Assembly: GCF_002128425.1 (NCBI RefSeq)
Contig: NZ_NESS01000004.1
Location: 1 to 64,000, forward strand
Source: Gottfriedia acidiceleris
Lineage (GTDB): Bacteria > Bacillota > Bacilli > Bacillales > Bacillaceae_G
Length of the DNA: 64,000 nt
Direction: 5' to 3'
Position 1 is the first letter of the stretch, and every line of letters starts with the position of its first letter. Positions 9,698 through 21,180 of the stretch are shown in pieces. The notes under the pieces are model-generated. The model did no database searches. It saw only the letters and a list, made by a program, of their open reading frames with translations, and had not been told where the DNA came from. Both the position numbers and the translations under genes were made by a program.

Positions 9698-10341
9698 CTC
9701 TCATCAATTCCTAAAATTGGTAAGATATCGCTCATCTTTTCAAGCATAAAATCAGGTTTAAAAGTTGCTAAAAATTCCTTTCCTTTTAGTGACCAAGCGA
9801 CGCCTGCTGTTTTCGTTCCAGCATTTTGTCCACCTTCAATATCATGGTAATTATCCCCCACCATTATACTCTCTTCAGGAATAGAATTTAATTTTTTTAA
9901 AGCTAATTGAATCGGTTCTGGATGTGGCTTTGCATTTTGCACATCATCAATTGTAATAACAGTATCAAAGAATTGCTTTAATCGACTAAAACTTAAGCCC
10001 ATTTCAACAACGTTTCGTGCTTTTGTTGTTACAATTCCGATTTTATAGCCTAATCTGTGTAAAGTTTCAATCGTCTCATAAACCGTTTCATATTCTTCAA
10101 CAAATTCATCATGCATCTCCATATTAAAACGGCGATATTCGGCAATCAACTCATCAACTCTTTCTTCATCTACCGTAGAGAATGATTCAGTTAAAGTTGG
10201 TCCCATAAAAGGTATAACATGTTCACGTTTATATTGTTCAGGATAATATTTATTCAAAGTATGCAAGAATGAAGCAATAATTAATTCGTTTGTATTGATT
10301 AAAGTACCATCTAAATCAAATAGTATCGTATTTATTTTCAT
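9694..10341 (-). CDS. ppaX: pyrophosphatase PpaX (HAD family)
   Basis: A 215-residue HAD hydrolase. Motif I is FDLDGT with nucleophile Asp9 and Asp11; motif II TTK is near residue 108; motif [12 protein letters not shown] is near 163-172. PpaX hydrolyses the inorganic pyrophosphate released when HPr kinase/phosphorylase dephosphorylates HPr-Ser-P by phosphorolysis, which explains its place downstream of hprK. It lies 13 bases after yvoD and overlaps yvoF by four bases. Related HAD phosphatases (phosphoglycolate type) look similar; synteny decides the call. Confidence 0.95.
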   Translation of the reverse strand: MKINTILFDLDGTLINTNELIIASFLHTLNKYYPEQYKREHVIPFMGPTLTESFSTVDEERVDELIAEYRRFNMEMHDEFVEEYETVYETIETLHRLGYKIGIVTTKARNVVEMGLSFSRLKQFFDTVITIDDVQNAKPHPEPIQLALKKLNSIPEESIMVGDNYHDIEGGQNAGTKTAGVAWSLKGKEFLATFKPDFMLEKMSDILPILGIDES

Positions 10342-10354
10342 AAGAATTTCCTTT

Positions 10355-11293
10355 CTATTTCACTTCAACTTTTAAACTTGATTCAGTTTTTCTAGCTCTT
10401 CCTACTATTCTTGCAACTATACAAGTAACAACTAACGCTACCAAGAAACGAATTAAAAATAAGTATAAAACCGGAATCCCTAAAGGAATAAAGAGAAGTG
10501 TATCTTCTACTACAGCGTGACAAGCTACTAAAAATAAGAAAACGAGATATAAATCACGTTTCGAAACACCGTCTTCTTTAACAGCTTGAATCATAACACC
10601 TGCTCCAAAAGCTAATCCAAAAAACAATCCTGCAGCTAATGTAACTCCAGCTTTTGCTTCAACACCAATTAATTTAGTAAATGGAGACAGTACTTTTGTT
10701 ATATATTTCATCCATCCAAAATCTTTTGCAATTTGAATAACTAACATTAATGGAAAAACAATTTTAATAAGGTTTAAAATACCCATTAATGACGAAATAA
10801 TGGCAGTATAAACAATATCCCATCCTGACTGGTTAGTCACTTCTGCAACTGCTATGCCTTTATGAACAATTTCTGTACCACCAGACCAAAAGAAATGGAT
10901 ACAAATAGCAGATAAAATGGCAAATCCTATTCTTACTAAAACAACAAAAGATGCTCGAACCCCTACAGCAGTTGCTACTGTCGTTTCAACAAATAGATTA
11001 TGAGAAAAACTTAACATAACTGCAAGAATCAATGCCTCTTTAACAGTTAAATCCATCGGTAGCATTGCTCCAAGAGCAGCATATAAATTTAATACATTTC
11101 CTAAAACTAATACTAATGCTGCATCACCTTTTAAACCGATAAAACTCATTAATGGTTCAAGAATATTAACAAACCAGTCCATTAGTGCAGTTTCTTTTAC
11201 AAGCGTTAAAATGAAAGAAATAGGGAAAATAATTTTCCCTATTTTCCAAGAAGTTTGTAAACCAACAAGTAACCCTCTCTTTAAAGTTTCCAA
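10355..11293 (-). CDS. yvoD: nucleoside recognition (Gate) domain membrane protein YvoD
   Basis: About 312 residues with eight or more hydrophobic segments and two Gate-type (nucleoside recognition, SpmA/SpmB-like) halves, around residues 40-150 and 155-290. The transported or sensed ligand is not known. A GTG at 11305 lies inside the ribosome site itself; TTG at 11293 with GGGGAG six bases upstream gives the N-terminus [11 protein letters not shown] and is preferred. It lies between lgt and ppaX, as in B. subtilis. Membrane location is certain, function is not. Confidence 0.85.
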   Translation of the reverse strand: METLKRGLLVGLQTSWKIGKIIFPISFILTLVKETALMDWFVNILEPLMSFIGLKGDAALVLVLGNVLNLYAALGAMLPMDLTVKEALILAVMLSFSHNLFVETTVATAVGVRASFVVLVRIGFAILSAICIHFFWSGGTEIVHKGIAVAEVTNQSGWDIVYTAIISSLMGILNLIKIVFPLMLVIQIAKDFGWMKYITKVLSPFTKLIGVEAKAGVTLAAGLFFGLAFGAGVMIQAVKEDGVSKRDLYLVFLFLVACHAVVEDTLLFIPLGIPVLYLFLIRFLVALVVTCIVARIVGRARKTESSLKVEVK

Positions 11294-11320
11294 CGTGCTC
11301 CCCACTCCTGTTTTACAAAC

Positions 11321-12133
11321 TTATGCGTCTAAATAACGCTCATTCGATAACCCTTTAACTCTACGATAAACAAGAATAATAATAGATAGTACGATAATTA
11401 CGACTGAAATAAATTGAGCCATTCTAATTGTATTTGTTAACATTAAACTATCTGTTCTTAACCCTTCAATAAAGTAACGTCCAACTGAATACCAAATCAA
11501 ATAAGTTAAAAACATTTCACCACGTCTTAGGTTCACTCTTCTTAAAATTAGTAAGAAGATAATCCCTAATAAACTCCATAATGATTCATATAAAAACGTT
11601 GGATGATAATACGTTCCATCAATATACATTTGATTAATGATCCAAGTAGGTAAATGAAGACTTTCTAAAAATGATCTAGTTACTGGTCCACCATGAGCCT
11701 CTTGGTTCATGAAGTTCCCCCAACGTCCTAGCATTTGGCCTACTAAAATACTTGGTGCTGCAATATCTGCAAGCTTCCAAAATGAAATACCTCTTTTCTT
11801 CGCAAAGAAGTAACTAGCAATAAATGCTCCAATTAAACCACCGTGAATAGCTAATCCACCATGCCAAATAGCAGGTATTTCACTAACATGCTTAGAATAG
11901 TAACTCCACTCAAAGAGAACATAGTAAATTCTAGCCCCTATAATCGCTGAAGGTAGAGCTACTAAAATAAGATCCAAAAATGTGTCATCAGGTATTCCAC
12001 GACGTTTACTTTCACGAATTGCTAACCATAATCCTAACACAACACCTAATCCAATCAATACCCCATACCATTTTATTGAAAGAGGACCTAAGTGTAAAAA
12101 TACTTTATCTAATGGCTGAATATTTGACTCCAT
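11321..12133 (-). CDS. lgt: prolipoprotein diacylglyceryl transferase
   Basis: Lgt transfers diacylglycerol from phosphatidylglycerol to the lipobox cysteine of prelipoproteins, the first step of lipoprotein maturation in the membrane. 270 residues with seven hydrophobic segments. The signature [13 protein letters not shown] (about 91-103) and the [13 protein letters not shown] motif (about 136-148) are intact, including the essential His and Arg residues. It follows hprK by 21 bases, which is the conserved hprK-lgt order of Bacillus. Confidence 0.98.
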   Translation of the reverse strand: MESNIQPLDKVFLHLGPLSIKWYGVLIGLGVVLGLWLAIRESKRRGIPDDTFLDLILVALPSAIIGARIYYVLFEWSYYSKHVSEIPAIWHGGLAIHGGLIGAFIASYFFAKKRGISFWKLADIAAPSILVGQMLGRWGNFMNQEAHGGPVTRSFLESLHLPTWIINQMYIDGTYYHPTFLYESLWSLLGIIFLLILRRVNLRRGEMFLTYLIWYSVGRYFIEGLRTDSLMLTNTIRMAQFISVVIIVLSIIILVYRRVKGLSNERYLDA

Positions 12134-12154
12134 TCCAATTTCCCCACTTTATCA

Positions 12155-13096
12155 TTAAATTAAATCACTAACGTTATTACCACCTTGAATTACTTTCTCT
12201 AAACGATCTGCAAATTGCTGTGCTGCATTTACACCCATATTTTTTAAACGGAAATTCATCGCTGCTACTTCAATAATAACAGCTAAATTTCGACCAGGTC
12301 GAACTGGCAATGTGATTTTCGAAATATCTGTATCTAATATTTTAAGTTTTTCATCGTCTAAGCCAACTCGATCGTAAACTTTTTGAGAGTCCCAAGTCTC
12401 TAAATCGATGTTCAACGTAATACGTTTGTAATTACGTACAGATCCTGCTCCGAAAAGAGTCATTACATTGATAATTCCCAACCCACGAATTTCCAATAAA
12501 TGCTCAATCAATTCTGGCGATGAACCAATCAGCGTATCCTCATCAGTTTGACGAATCTCTACTGAATCATCTGCTACTAATCGATGACCACGTTTTACTA
12601 ACTCTAGAGCTGTTTCACTTTTACCCACGCCACTTTTTCCAGTAATTAATACACCGACGCCGTAAATATCAACTAGTACACCGTGTAATGCTGTAGTTGG
12701 AGCAAGTTTAGCCTCTAAATAACTCGTAAGTCTACTATACATTTTAGTTGTCTTACTGTTTGATAGTAAAATAGGTACTCCAGTTTCTTCACCTGCTTCG
12801 ATTAATTCAGGTGGAATTTCTAAACCTCGTGTTACGATGATACAAGGTGTATCCTCTGCACAAAGCTTTCTTAAACGATTGTGTTTTTCTTCGTCAGTTA
12901 AGTTATGATAAAAAGTTAATTCTGTTTTCCCTAATATTTGTACTCGATCAGATGGATAGTATGTAAAAAATCCTGCAACCTCTATACCTGGGCGAGATAA
13001 GTCAGTCGTGTTAATCGAACGATTCAAACCCGCACTTCCACTAATGACCTCTAATTTAAAATACTCAACTAAATTCTTTGTACGTAATTTAGCCAT
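12155..13096 (-). CDS. hprK: HPr kinase/phosphorylase
   Basis: HprK phosphorylates Ser46 of HPr and Crh when fructose-1,6-bisphosphate and ATP are high, and reverses this with phosphate. 313 residues: an N-terminal regulatory domain (about 1-128), then the catalytic core with His138, Walker A GKSGVGKS at 153-160, and the HprK signature [10 protein letters not shown] near 202-211. Ribosome site AGGAGG. It is the first gene of hprK-lgt-yvoD-ppaX-yvoF. Its substrate Crh and the pyrophosphate-clearing PpaX are both in this window. Confidence 0.98.
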   Translation of the reverse strand: MAKLRTKNLVEYFKLEVISGSAGLNRSINTTDLSRPGIEVAGFFTYYPSDRVQILGKTELTFYHNLTDEEKHNRLRKLCAEDTPCIIVTRGLEIPPELIEAGEETGVPILLSNSKTTKMYSRLTSYLEAKLAPTTALHGVLVDIYGVGVLITGKSGVGKSETALELVKRGHRLVADDSVEIRQTDEDTLIGSSPELIEHLLEIRGLGIINVMTLFGAGSVRNYKRITLNIDLETWDSQKVYDRVGLDDEKLKILDTDISKITLPVRPGRNLAVIIEVAAMNFRLKNMGVNAAQQFADRLEKVIQGGNNVSDLI

Positions 13097-13339
13097 ACAA
13101 GCCTCCTAAGGATTAATAATTATGTATTATCTCTCATATTGTACCATTTTTAAACTTTGTGGGAAAATGTCGACAAGTCACTAACTGCGCTTAAACGATT
13201 AAAAATCATTAATGTAAAAGAGAATTTAAGAACGGTATTTAGTAACTTATCTACTAGTTTTAGGATTATAGCAACAATCAACAGTCATATAACAACGGAG
13301 TTCACATTTTGTTCAAATTTCTCATTAATCTAAGAAAAC

Positions 13340-13379
13340 AAAAAAAAGACTCTCAAAAGTACTTTAACTTAAGAGACTC
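13340..13379 (-). terminator. terminator of yvlCD
   Basis: Imperfect inverted repeat GACTCTC / GAGACTC (13348-13354 with 13373-13379) followed on the minus strand by eight T. It ends the yvlC-yvlD unit and insulates hprK. The rest of the 13097-13387 gap holds no gene. Confidence 0.7.
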
Positions 13380-13387
13380 CTCTTTTT

Positions 13388-13762
13388 TTACCGATGACTA
13401 TTCTTTTTTTTGTCTTTTGAACCAAACACAAAATATTGAATTAACATACTGAATGTACTAATAAGTACCGATGCGATAATAGCAGTTCCAAAACCATTTA
13501 CTCGTAATGCATCACCTAATAAATAATCAGTAATTTCTAGTGTAAATGCATTAATGATAAACAGGAATAGTCCCATTGTAAAAATGGTTACAGGTAAAGT
13601 TATTAAAATTAAGATTGGGCGAATAATTGTATTTAAGATTGATAATACCAACGCAGCAATTATAGCCGTTGGAACATTTTTTACATAAAAGTCAGGTTGC
13701 AGAAACCCTGCTACTACAATAAAAACTAAGCTATTAATAGCTAATGAAAATAACCATCTCAT
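13388..13762 (-). CDS. yvlD: YvlD-type phage holin family membrane protein
   Basis: A 124-residue protein with four hydrophobic segments (about 3-22, 30-48, 55-80, 92-115) of the YvlD / DUF360-like family, often labelled phage holin superfamily IV although it is chromosomal and not part of a phage. It starts directly after the yvlC stop, so translation is coupled. In B. subtilis the yvlABCD operon belongs to the cell-envelope stress response; the same role here is inference. Confidence 0.88.
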   Translation of the reverse strand: MRWLFSLAINSLVFIVVAGFLQPDFYVKNVPTAIIAALVLSILNTIIRPILILITLPVTIFTMGLFLFIINAFTLEITDYLLGDALRVNGFGTAIIASVLISTFSMLIQYFVFGSKDKKKNSHR

Positions 13763-13957
13763 TTATTTCACGTCACCTTCTTCTGGAACAACAAAAATCC
13801 AAATTAAATAAACAAATAGAAGTGCTCCAAAACCTACAAAAAATAATATAACAAAAAGTAAACGGATTAATGTACTGTCTAAATTAAAATACTTCCCTAA
13901 TCCACCACAGACACCCGCAAGCATAGAATCTTTAGAAGATCGATATAGTTTTTTCAC
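13763..13957 (-). CDS. yvlC: PspC-domain protein YvlC
   Basis: A 64-residue PspC-domain protein: KKLYRSSKDSMLAGVCGGLG at the N-terminus carries the PspC signature, followed by one hydrophobic helix (about 33-56). PspC proteins act in envelope-stress sensing at the membrane. GTG start with the ribosome site GGAGA. It is followed directly by yvlD. The partner genes yvlA and yvlB, present upstream in B. subtilis, are not found between uvrA and yvlC here. Confidence 0.92.
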   Translation of the reverse strand: MKKLYRSSKDSMLAGVCGGLGKYFNLDSTLIRLLFVILFFVGFGALLFVYLIWIFVVPEEGDVK

Positions 13958-14207
13958 AAAAATCTCCTCTCTATCGATACGCCATCATTTTTTTATCAAT
14001 ACAAGTTTTTCTATTTCATTATTTATTCTATGTTAAAACATTAAAGAAATGTGGACTACTTTTCAAGTAAAAGGAACAAGAATCATTAACAAATCCTAAA
14101 TAAAAACAAATACAAAGAAAAGGAGTTTAGCTCCTATTTTTTGTCATGCTGATCAAAAACAGCCTTGTCAATTATTGACCAAATTTTCTTAAAAGGAGTT
14201 TAGTGAG

Positions 14208-14331
14208 GTTGATTTCCACTACAGGATGCTCGCTTTCCATGGGGCGAGACCTGAGCCTCCTCGGCGAGCCTGCGGGGTCTAGCCTTCCCGCTTATCCCAT
14301 AGGAGTCGAGCACCCCTCCGTTCCAATCAAC
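14208..14331. repeat. Bacillus-type GC-rich intergenic repeat, full-size copy
   Basis: A 124-base element far richer in GC than its surroundings. It begins GTTGATTTCC and ends with AATCAAC, so the ends are inverted repeats (GTTGATT / AATCAAC), and inner blocks (GCTCGC..., GGGGCGAGACC, GAGCCTCCTCGGCGAGC) can pair into a long structure. From memory, repeats of this form are dispersed in many Bacillaceae genomes between genes. The short open frame across it is not a gene. Confidence 0.8.
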
Positions 14332-14600
14332 TTATTCATCAAAAAAAAGTCTGCAATAAATCCTAATCAAATAGTTTTTACTTAGAATAGCATTATAGCT
14401 ATTGCTCATAAATATTTTTAACTTCTCAAGAATAAACGATTACTAGAGTTTGTTGGTAAAATAAAATTGTTCAAACATATAAACATTTATTTCAACTCAT
14501 TAAAAATTGATTTTATTATCATCAGTAATGATCACTTAAAATACGTTTTCCTATTGACCGTTTTTATATTTCAACACTTTGACAAATAAAAAGAAGAATA

Positions 14601-14674
14601 GTTGATTTCTGTTCCAGAATGCTCGCTATCCAGCTAATTCAACTGAAGTTGTGCACCCTTTTCGTTCAATCAAC
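14601..14674. repeat. shorter, internally deleted copy of the same repeat
   Basis: Starts GTTGATTTCTGTTCCAGAAT then GCTCGCTATCCAG and ends CGTTCAATCAAC, matching both ends of the copy at 14208-14331 while lacking its GC-rich middle. Apart from these two repeats, the 770-base gap 13958-14727 shows no gene. Confidence 0.75.
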
Positions 14675-14727
14675 TACTCTATCACATCAATATTTCAATA
14701 ACTATACACTTATAAAAAGAGGCTTTT

Positions 14728-17595
14728 TTAAGATTCCATCAATGCCAATCTTTTCTCCATTCTAGCTTTGTCACGCTCTAATACAGCTTTTAAATACTTC
14801 CCTGTATGAGATGATTCGACTTTACATAGTTTCTCTGGTGTACCGGTTGCTACGATCGTACCACCTTTGTCTCCACCTTCTGGTCCTAAATCGATTAAAT
14901 GGTCGGCTGCTTTAATGACATCTAAGTTATGTTCGATTACAAGTACAGTGTCTCCATTATCTACTAGTCTTTGTAAAACAACTAATAACCGTGCAATATC
15001 ATCAACATGAAGCCCTGTAGTAGGTTCATCTAATATATATAAAGTTCTTCCATTCGTACGTTTATGAAGCTCGGAAGCTAGTTTTACTCGCTGTGCTTCT
15101 CCGCCCGATAAAGTCGTGGCAGGTTGACCTAATGTGATATACCCTAAACCTACGTCATTTAACGTTTGAAGTTTACGTTTAATCTTTGGAATATTTTCAA
15201 AAAATGAAACTGCATACTCAACTGTCATATCTAAAACTTCAGATATTGATTTATCTTTATACTTTACTTCTAAAGTTTCTCTATTATATCGCTTACCATG
15301 ACAAACCTCACACGGGACGTAAACATCAGGTAAGAAATGCATTTCTATTTTAATAATTCCATCGCCTCGACATGCTTCACATCTACCGCCTTTGACGTTG
15401 AAGCTAAAACGACCTTTCTTATAACCACGTACCTTTGACTCATTCGTAGCGGCATACACATCGCGAATATCATCAAATACTCCAGTATAAGTAGCTGGAT
15501 TTGAACGAGGAGTACGACCAATTGGTGACTGATCAATATCAATAACCTTCTCTAATTGTTCAATCCCTTTAATTTCTTTATGCTCCCCTGGACGTACTTT
15601 CGAACCATTTAATTTTTGAGCTAACGATTTATATAAAATCTCATTAATTAATGTACTTTTCCCTGAACCTGATACACCTGTTACTGCAACGAACGTACCT
15701 AATGGGAATGAAGTTGATACATTTTTTAAATTATTTTCTTTTGCTCCAACAATTTTAATTTCACGTCCATCGCCTTTTCTACGCTCAAGCGGTACAGGAA
15801 TAAACTTCTCTCCAGATAAGTACTTCCCTGTTAATGAATTTTGATCATTCATTACTTCACTTGGTGTTCCTTGTGAAATGACTTGTCCACCGTGAATTCC
15901 AGCTCCCGGTCCGATATCAATTAAATAATCTGCTGCTAGCATCGTATCTTCATCATGTTCTACAACAATTAATGTGTTTCCGATGTCTCTCATATTTAAC
16001 AACGTTGAGATTAAACGATCATTATCACGTTGGTGTAATCCGATTGATGGTTCATCCAGAATATATAATACCCCAGTCAGTCTCGAGCCAATTTGAGTTG
16101 CCAAACGGATTCGTTGAGCTTCACCACCTGATAATGTACCAGCTGCTCGGTTTAGTGTTAAGTAATCTAAGCCTACATTTACTAAAAAGCCTAAACGCTC
16201 TCTAATTTCTCTAAGGATTAGATTTGCAATTTTTTCTTGTTTTGGTGTTAAATCAAGTGATCCAAAGAAATCAAACGCTTCTTTAACTGACATTTTCGTT
16301 ACTTCACCGACATGCAAGCCACCAATAAATACTGCAAGAGCCTCTTTTCTTAGACGATGCCCTTTACAAGTTGGACAATTTTGTTGCGCCATGTATTTTT
16401 CCATTTGCTCACGAATAAAATCTGAAGATGTTTCTTTATAACGTCTTTCTACATTAGAAATAACACCTTCAAATTCAATCATCGCTTCACGTACATGCCC
16501 TTGCTCATTATCATATTTAAAATAGATTTGTTCTCCATTACTACCATAAAGAATTTTATCTTGTTGATCTTTTGGTATGTCTTTAAATGGAATATTCATA
16601 TCAATTCCGTAATGATTACATACACTTTCTAGTAATTGAGGATAATACATCGAACTAATTGATTCCCACGGTGCTATAGCATTTTCCTTGAGTGTTAATT
16701 CATCATTTGGGATGACTAAACTTAAATCGACTTCTAATTTAGTTCCTAAACCATCACAAGAATGACAAGCTCCAAACGGGCTATTAAACGAAAACATGCG
16801 CGGTTCTAATTCACCAATTGAGAAACCACACAGTGGACATGCGTGATGTTCACTAAAAAGTAATTCTTCTTCACCTATTACATCAATAATGACTCGACCT
16901 TCTCCTAGTTTTAATGCAGTTTCAAGAGAATCAGCTAGTCGAGATGCTACACCATCTTTTACAACAATTCGGTCAATTACAACTTCGATCGAATGCTTCT
17001 TATTTTTCTCTAATTCTATTTCATCAGATACATCATATAGCTCACCATCAACTCGAACGCGAACGAACCCTTGCTTTTTAATCTCTTCAAACACTTTTAC
17101 ATGAGTACCTTTACGACCAGATACTACTGGAGCAAGTACTTGAATTTTCGTTCGTTCAGGATACTCCATCACACGGTCTACCATTTGTTCAACTGTTTGA
17201 GAAGTAATTTCGATGCCGTGATTTGGACAAATCGGAGTTCCAATTCGAGCATATAGAAGTCGTAAATAGTCGTAAACCTCCGTTACAGTACCAACTGTCG
17301 AACGAGGATTTCGGCTAGTCGTTTTTTGATCAATAGAAATCGCAGGAGAAAGTCCTTCAATTGAATCAACATCAGGTTTATCCATTTGACCTAAAAATTG
17401 ACGAGCATACGCAGATAGTGATTCTACATATCTGCGTTGACCTTCTGCATAAATCGTATCAAATGCTAGAGATGACTTACCTGATCCAGATAAACCAGTC
17501 ACAACTACTAATTGATTACGCGGGATCGTTACATCAATATTTTTTAAATTATGTGCTCTGGCCCCTTTAATAATTATTTCATTCATACTTTTCAA
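14728..17595 (-). CDS. uvrA: excinuclease ABC subunit A
   Basis: UvrA is the damage-recognition ATPase of nucleotide excision repair. About 955 residues, with two ABC ATPase modules: Walker [10 protein letters not shown] near the N-terminus and GVSGSGKST near 640, and an ABC signature LSGGEAQR in each half. The zinc-finger cysteines are intact (CPLCG, CHSC, CPTC and the second-half CEAC / CEVC). The start is uncertain: GTG 17604 lies within the ribosome site, TTG 17595 has the best spacing to GAGGTGA, and ATG 17586 gives the family-like [13 protein letters not shown]. It follows uvrB by five bases, the usual uvrBA operon. Confidence 0.98.
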   Translation of the reverse strand: MKSMNEIIIKGARAHNLKNIDVTIPRNQLVVVTGLSGSGKSSLAFDTIYAEGQRRYVESLSAYARQFLGQMDKPDVDSIEGLSPAISIDQKTTSRNPRSTVGTVTEVYDYLRLLYARIGTPICPNHGIEITSQTVEQMVDRVMEYPERTKIQVLAPVVSGRKGTHVKVFEEIKKQGFVRVRVDGELYDVSDEIELEKNKKHSIEVVIDRIVVKDGVASRLADSLETALKLGEGRVIIDVIGEEELLFSEHHACPLCGFSIGELEPRMFSFNSPFGACHSCDGLGTKLEVDLSLVIPNDELTLKENAIAPWESISSMYYPQLLESVCNHYGIDMNIPFKDIPKDQQDKILYGSNGEQIYFKYDNEQGHVREAMIEFEGVISNVERRYKETSSDFIREQMEKYMAQQNCPTCKGHRLRKEALAVFIGGLHVGEVTKMSVKEAFDFFGSLDLTPKQEKIANLILREIRERLGFLVNVGLDYLTLNRAAGTLSGGEAQRIRLATQIGSRLTGVLYILDEPSIGLHQRDNDRLISTLLNMRDIGNTLIVVEHDEDTMLAADYLIDIGPGAGIHGGQVISQGTPSEVMNDQNSLTGKYLSGEKFIPVPLERRKGDGREIKIVGAKENNLKNVSTSFPLGTFVAVTGVSGSGKSTLINEILYKSLAQKLNGSKVRPGEHKEIKGIEQLEKVIDIDQSPIGRTPRSNPATYTGVFDDIRDVYAATNESKVRGYKKGRFSFNVKGGRCEACRGDGIIKIEMHFLPDVYVPCEVCHGKRYNRETLEVKYKDKSISEVLDMTVEYAVSFFENIPKIKRKLQTLNDVGLGYITLGQPATTLSGGEAQRVKLASELHKRTNGRTLYILDEPTTGLHVDDIARLLVVLQRLVDNGDTVLVIEHNLDVIKAADHLIDLGPEGGDKGGTIVATGTPEKLCKVESSHTGKYLKAVLERDKARMEKRLALMES

Positions 17596-17600
17596 GTTAT

Positions 17601-19586
17601 TCACCTCTCAGACTTCAATTCTAATATTAAGTCACGAAGTTCTGTTGCTCGTTCAAAATCAAGCGCCTTCGCTGCGTCCTTCATTTCCATTTCAATTGAT
17701 TGAATAAATAAATGACGTTCTTTTTTGTTCATTTTCTTATATTTAGCACTAATGCCGTTTTCATAAACTTCTTCTTCCTCAGCAACAGAAGTAGCTCGAA
17801 TCACATCACGTACTTGCTTTATAATCGTTTTAGGCGTGATTCCGTGTTTTTCGTTATATTCTTTTTGAATTTCACGACGACGTTTCGTTTCATTAATAGC
17901 AATTTCCATCGAATTCGTCATTTTATCAGCATACATAATAACATGACCATTTGAATTCCTTGCAGCTCGACCAATAGTTTGGATTAATGATCGTTCAGAT
18001 CGTAAAAATCCTTCTTTATCTGCATCTAAAATCACGACTAATGAAACTTCAGGAATATCAATCCCTTCACGTAAAAGGTTAATACCAATTAATACGTCAT
18101 ATTTACCTAAACGAAGATCACGAATAATTTCAATTCGTTCAAGTGTTTTAATTTCAGAATGTAAATAGTTAACCTTAATTCCGATTTCTTTTAAATAATC
18201 CGTTAAATCCTCAGACATTTTCTTCGTAAGAGTAGTAATTAGTACTCTCTCATTTTTAGCAATACGATTACGAACCTCATCGATTAGATCGTCAATTTGA
18301 CCTTCAATTGGACGAACATCTATTGTAGGATCTAATAGACCCGTTGGACGAATAATTTGCTCTACTTTTTCAGGGCACAAATCTAACTCATATGGCCCAG
18401 GTGTCGCAGTTACATAAATAGTTTGTTGAACTTTCTCCTCAAACTCTGCAAACTTTAAAGGTCGATTATCCAATGCGGAAGGCAATCGGAACCCGTGATC
18501 TACTAATACTTGCTTTCGAGCTTGGTCCCCGTTAAACATTCCTCTAATTTGTGGAACCGTAACATGTGACTCATCAATTACCATTAAGAAGTCTTCCGGA
18601 AAATAGTCTAATAATGTATAAGGCGTTGAACCTGGTGGTCTCAGCGTCAGATGACGGGAATAATTTTCAATTCCTGAACAAAATCCCATCTCGTTCATCA
18701 TTTCTAAATCATATCTAGTTCGCTGTTCAAGTCTTTGAGCTTCCAGTAACTTACCGTTATCTCTCATTTCCTTTAATCGTTCTTCTAACTCAACTTCAAT
18801 ATTTTTAATGGCAATTTTCATTTTTTCTTCACGTGTAACGAAGTGGGAAGCCGGGAAAATTGCAACGTGTTCACGATCGCCTAAAATTTCACCCGTTAAT
18901 GCGTCCACTTCTCTAATTCTCTCAATTTCATCGCCAAAAAACTCCACACGAATACAGTGCTCATCTCGTGATGCCGGGAATATTTCTACAACATCTCCAC
19001 GAACTCGGAATGTACCACGTGAGAAGTCAATATCATTACGCGCATACTGAATATCTACTAGTTTATGTAATAGGTCGTCTCTACTAATTTCCATTCCAAT
19101 ACGAAGAGAACAAACTAATTCACGATATTCTTCAGGAGAACCTAAACCATAAATACAAGAAACACTCGCTACAATAATGACATCCTTACGTTCAAAAAGG
19201 GAGGAAGTCGCAGAGTGACGTAATTTATCAATTTCATCATTAATACTTGAATCTTTTTCAATATAAGTATCCGTTTGAGGTACATATGCTTCTGGCTGAA
19301 AATAATCATAGTAACTAACGAAATACTCAACTGCATTATTAGGAAAAAACTCTTTTAATTCACTATATAATTGCCCTGCCAACGTTTTATTATGAGCAAA
19401 TACTAATGTTGGTTTTCCGACTTCTTTAATTACATTTGAAATGGTAAATGTTTTTCCCGTACCTGTTGCACCTAATAAAACTTGATGCTCTTTACCATTT
19501 TTAACCCCCTCAACTAGCTGCTTAATCGCATTTGGCTGGTCGCCTTGAGGTGAATAATTAGAAACTACCTCGAATTTCTGCTCCAT
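17601..19586 (-). CDS. uvrB: excinuclease ABC subunit B
   Basis: UvrB is the helicase-like core that verifies damage and recruits UvrC. 661 residues: Walker A GATGTGKT, the beta-hairpin [12 protein letters not shown] region, the DESH box (VIDESHVT), helicase motifs V/VI ([21 protein letters not shown]), and a C-terminal UvrC-interacting coiled coil ([21 protein letters not shown]). ATG 19586 has GGAGG eight bases upstream and matches the family N-terminus; a longer frame from 19607 does not. It is first in the uvrB-uvrA operon. csbA, which precedes uvrB in B. subtilis, is absent. Confidence 0.98.
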   Translation of the reverse strand: MEQKFEVVSNYSPQGDQPNAIKQLVEGVKNGKEHQVLLGATGTGKTFTISNVIKEVGKPTLVFAHNKTLAGQLYSELKEFFPNNAVEYFVSYYDYFQPEAYVPQTDTYIEKDSSINDEIDKLRHSATSSLFERKDVIIVASVSCIYGLGSPEEYRELVCSLRIGMEISRDDLLHKLVDIQYARNDIDFSRGTFRVRGDVVEIFPASRDEHCIRVEFFGDEIERIREVDALTGEILGDREHVAIFPASHFVTREEKMKIAIKNIEVELEERLKEMRDNGKLLEAQRLEQRTRYDLEMMNEMGFCSGIENYSRHLTLRPPGSTPYTLLDYFPEDFLMVIDESHVTVPQIRGMFNGDQARKQVLVDHGFRLPSALDNRPLKFAEFEEKVQQTIYVTATPGPYELDLCPEKVEQIIRPTGLLDPTIDVRPIEGQIDDLIDEVRNRIAKNERVLITTLTKKMSEDLTDYLKEIGIKVNYLHSEIKTLERIEIIRDLRLGKYDVLIGINLLREGIDIPEVSLVVILDADKEGFLRSERSLIQTIGRAARNSNGHVIMYADKMTNSMEIAINETKRRREIQKEYNEKHGITPKTIIKQVRDVIRATSVAEEEEVYENGISAKYKKMNKKERHLFIQSIEMEMKDAAKALDFERATELRDLILELKSER

Positions 19587-19823
19587 CTTCCCCGCCTCCA
19601 TTTCCAAAACATACCTATCCTTCTATTTTACCACAAAATTTCAAAAATCAATCAAAAACAGAACAAACGTCCTTTAAAATTTAATCATCTTTACATATTA
19701 TCGATGTTTTAGTACGAATTCAAGTAATTAAACTAGAACGTATATTCTTAAAGTGAAGAAAAAAGTACATAAGAAGGAGGAAATTATAGAAAAAAGAACA
19801 GGAATAAAAAAAGAGAAGGAGTA

Positions 19824-19857
19824 GGAAAAATTTTATAAGATTTATAAAATTCTTTCC
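19824..19857 (-). terminator. hairpin downstream of the 19891-23102 operon
   Basis: GGAAA...TTTCC framing a long AT-only inverted repeat (ATTTTATAA / TTATAAAAT). On the minus strand it is followed by a pyrimidine run with seven T. It probably ends the GntR/ABC operon. The rest of 19587-19890 shows no gene. Confidence 0.55.
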
Positions 19858-19890
19858 TATAACCCACTTCTTTTCTTTTTCCTGCCCTAT

Positions 19891-21168
19891 TTATTTAAAC
19901 TGAAAATCATAAACTTCTAATTTTTTTAATGCTTTACTAGTATTTCCTTTACCATTTTTCACTTCAATTCTGCCTTCGAAAACACTTTGTCCATTTGCTA
20001 AATCAGCAACAATCAAATCTTTATTGTACTTGCCAGGATTTTCAGTACTATTCGTAATTGCATATAGTTTTCCGTCGATGACTTTATAATTTGAAAGATT
20101 ATTACCATTTACTTTTTTTATGAGTACTGTTTCACCTTCGACCTTTTTATTGTTTAGATTATACTTTAAAACTGAATGATCTTTATCACTTTGCGTTATA
20201 AAATACAAGTTATCTTTATCAAGAATTACATTACTCTGCATTAATTGCTCTTTTTGATCATTCGATAAATTTAAATTTTCTTCTTTACCAGTTTCTAAAT
20301 TAAATATGATTACTTCATTACTAAGTTCTTCAGTTTCCGTTTCTCCATTTGCTTGAACTGTATCCTTTAGTTTTACTTTTTTGTATACATTGAATTTAGA
20401 AGGAATAGTTTCATCTGATTCTTGTATCAGATTTTGTATGTCAGTATGTGTATGAGTATTTTGATCATTGGATGATTTATTAATGACTGTACGATCAACA
20501 ATTTTCTTTTGGTTTACATTAATTCGATACATGACTAATTCATTTTGATCGACATTTATATTTGAATTTGTAGTTTTATCCTTTACTACCTCCGTTTTAT
20601 TTTGATAAGTAGTGACAATTAAATCTTTACCGATTAATTGTACATCTTGTACATAAATATATGAGTAGTTTTCTTCCTCTGGAATATCGAGTTTAAATTT
20701 AAAACGGTCTTTATTATGAAGATCAAGACCATCTATATACATTTTAAAATGATTATTTTGGTGCTCATACGTACCACCAAGTTTTCCACCTTTTACATCA
20801 GCATGCCATGCGTAATCTTTATCGATATAAAATTGAGAAGAAGAAAGTTTTCCGCGCATAAAGTTTCTTTCTTTCTTTTTTAAATCATCTAATTTCTTTA
20901 AATCATAATAGTCACTATCAAGCTCACTAAGCATTGAATTTCTGTCTATATAATCACTTCCATCAGTAGTAATAGTTAAACTTCTACCTCCACTCTGACC
21001 ATATCCAGCGCTAATAATTAAATCTTTAACATATTTTGAATCTCCATTTTCAGTCTTTAAATAAAATTTAGGCAACTTGCTTTCTGACATAGCCACTTTC
21101 GTAAAAAACGTACCTAAACTAATTGTCGTGACAACGGCTATTACTGCCAAATTACGATATCGCTTCAT
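19891..21168 (-). CDS. exported protein of unknown function, last gene of a GntR/ABC operon
   Basis: 425 residues with an uncleaved signal or N-terminal anchor (about 5-27: hydrophobic after KRYR) and a large hydrophilic extracytoplasmic part. The outer region has repeated beta-strand blocks of the type DLIVTTYQNKT, NVILDKDNLYFITQ and DGKLYAITN, which suggests a beta-propeller. No enzyme motif is seen. Ribosome site GGAGGAG. It lies 12 bases after the permease, so it is likely part of the ABC system, perhaps an extracellular sensor or partner. The exported protein at 59850-61046 is of similar size and style but is not clearly a homologue. Confidence 0.75.
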   Translation of the reverse strand: MKRYRNLAVIAVVTTISLGTFFTKVAMSESKLPKFYLKTENGDSKYVKDLIISAGYGQSGGRSLTITTDGSDYIDRNSMLSELDSDYYDLKKLDDLKKKERNFMRGKLSSSQFYIDKDYAWHADVKGGKLGGTYEHQNNHFKMYIDGLDLHNKDRFKFKLDIPEEENYSYIYVQDVQLIGKDLIVTTYQNKTEVVKDKTTNSNINVDQNELVMYRINVNQKKIVDRTVINKSSNDQNTHTHTDIQNLIQESDETIPSKFNVYKKVKLKDTVQANGETETEELSNEVIIFNLETGKEENLNLSNDQKEQLMQSNVILDKDNLYFITQSDKDHSVLKYNLNNKKVEGETVLIKKVNGNNLSNYKVIDGKLYAITNSTENPGKYNKDLIVADLANGQSVFEGRIEVKNGKGNTSKALKKLEVYDFQFK

Positions 21169-21180
21169 TCTAACTCCTCC

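Noticed and set aside
13388-13762. Holin-like annotation as a sign of prophage
   Set aside because: The protein is the chromosomal YvlD paired with YvlC next to uvrAB as in B. subtilis; no other phage gene is near.
14203-14385. Short open frame on the plus strand
   Set aside because: It lies across the GC-rich palindromic repeat and has no ribosome site; it is a by-product of the repeat.
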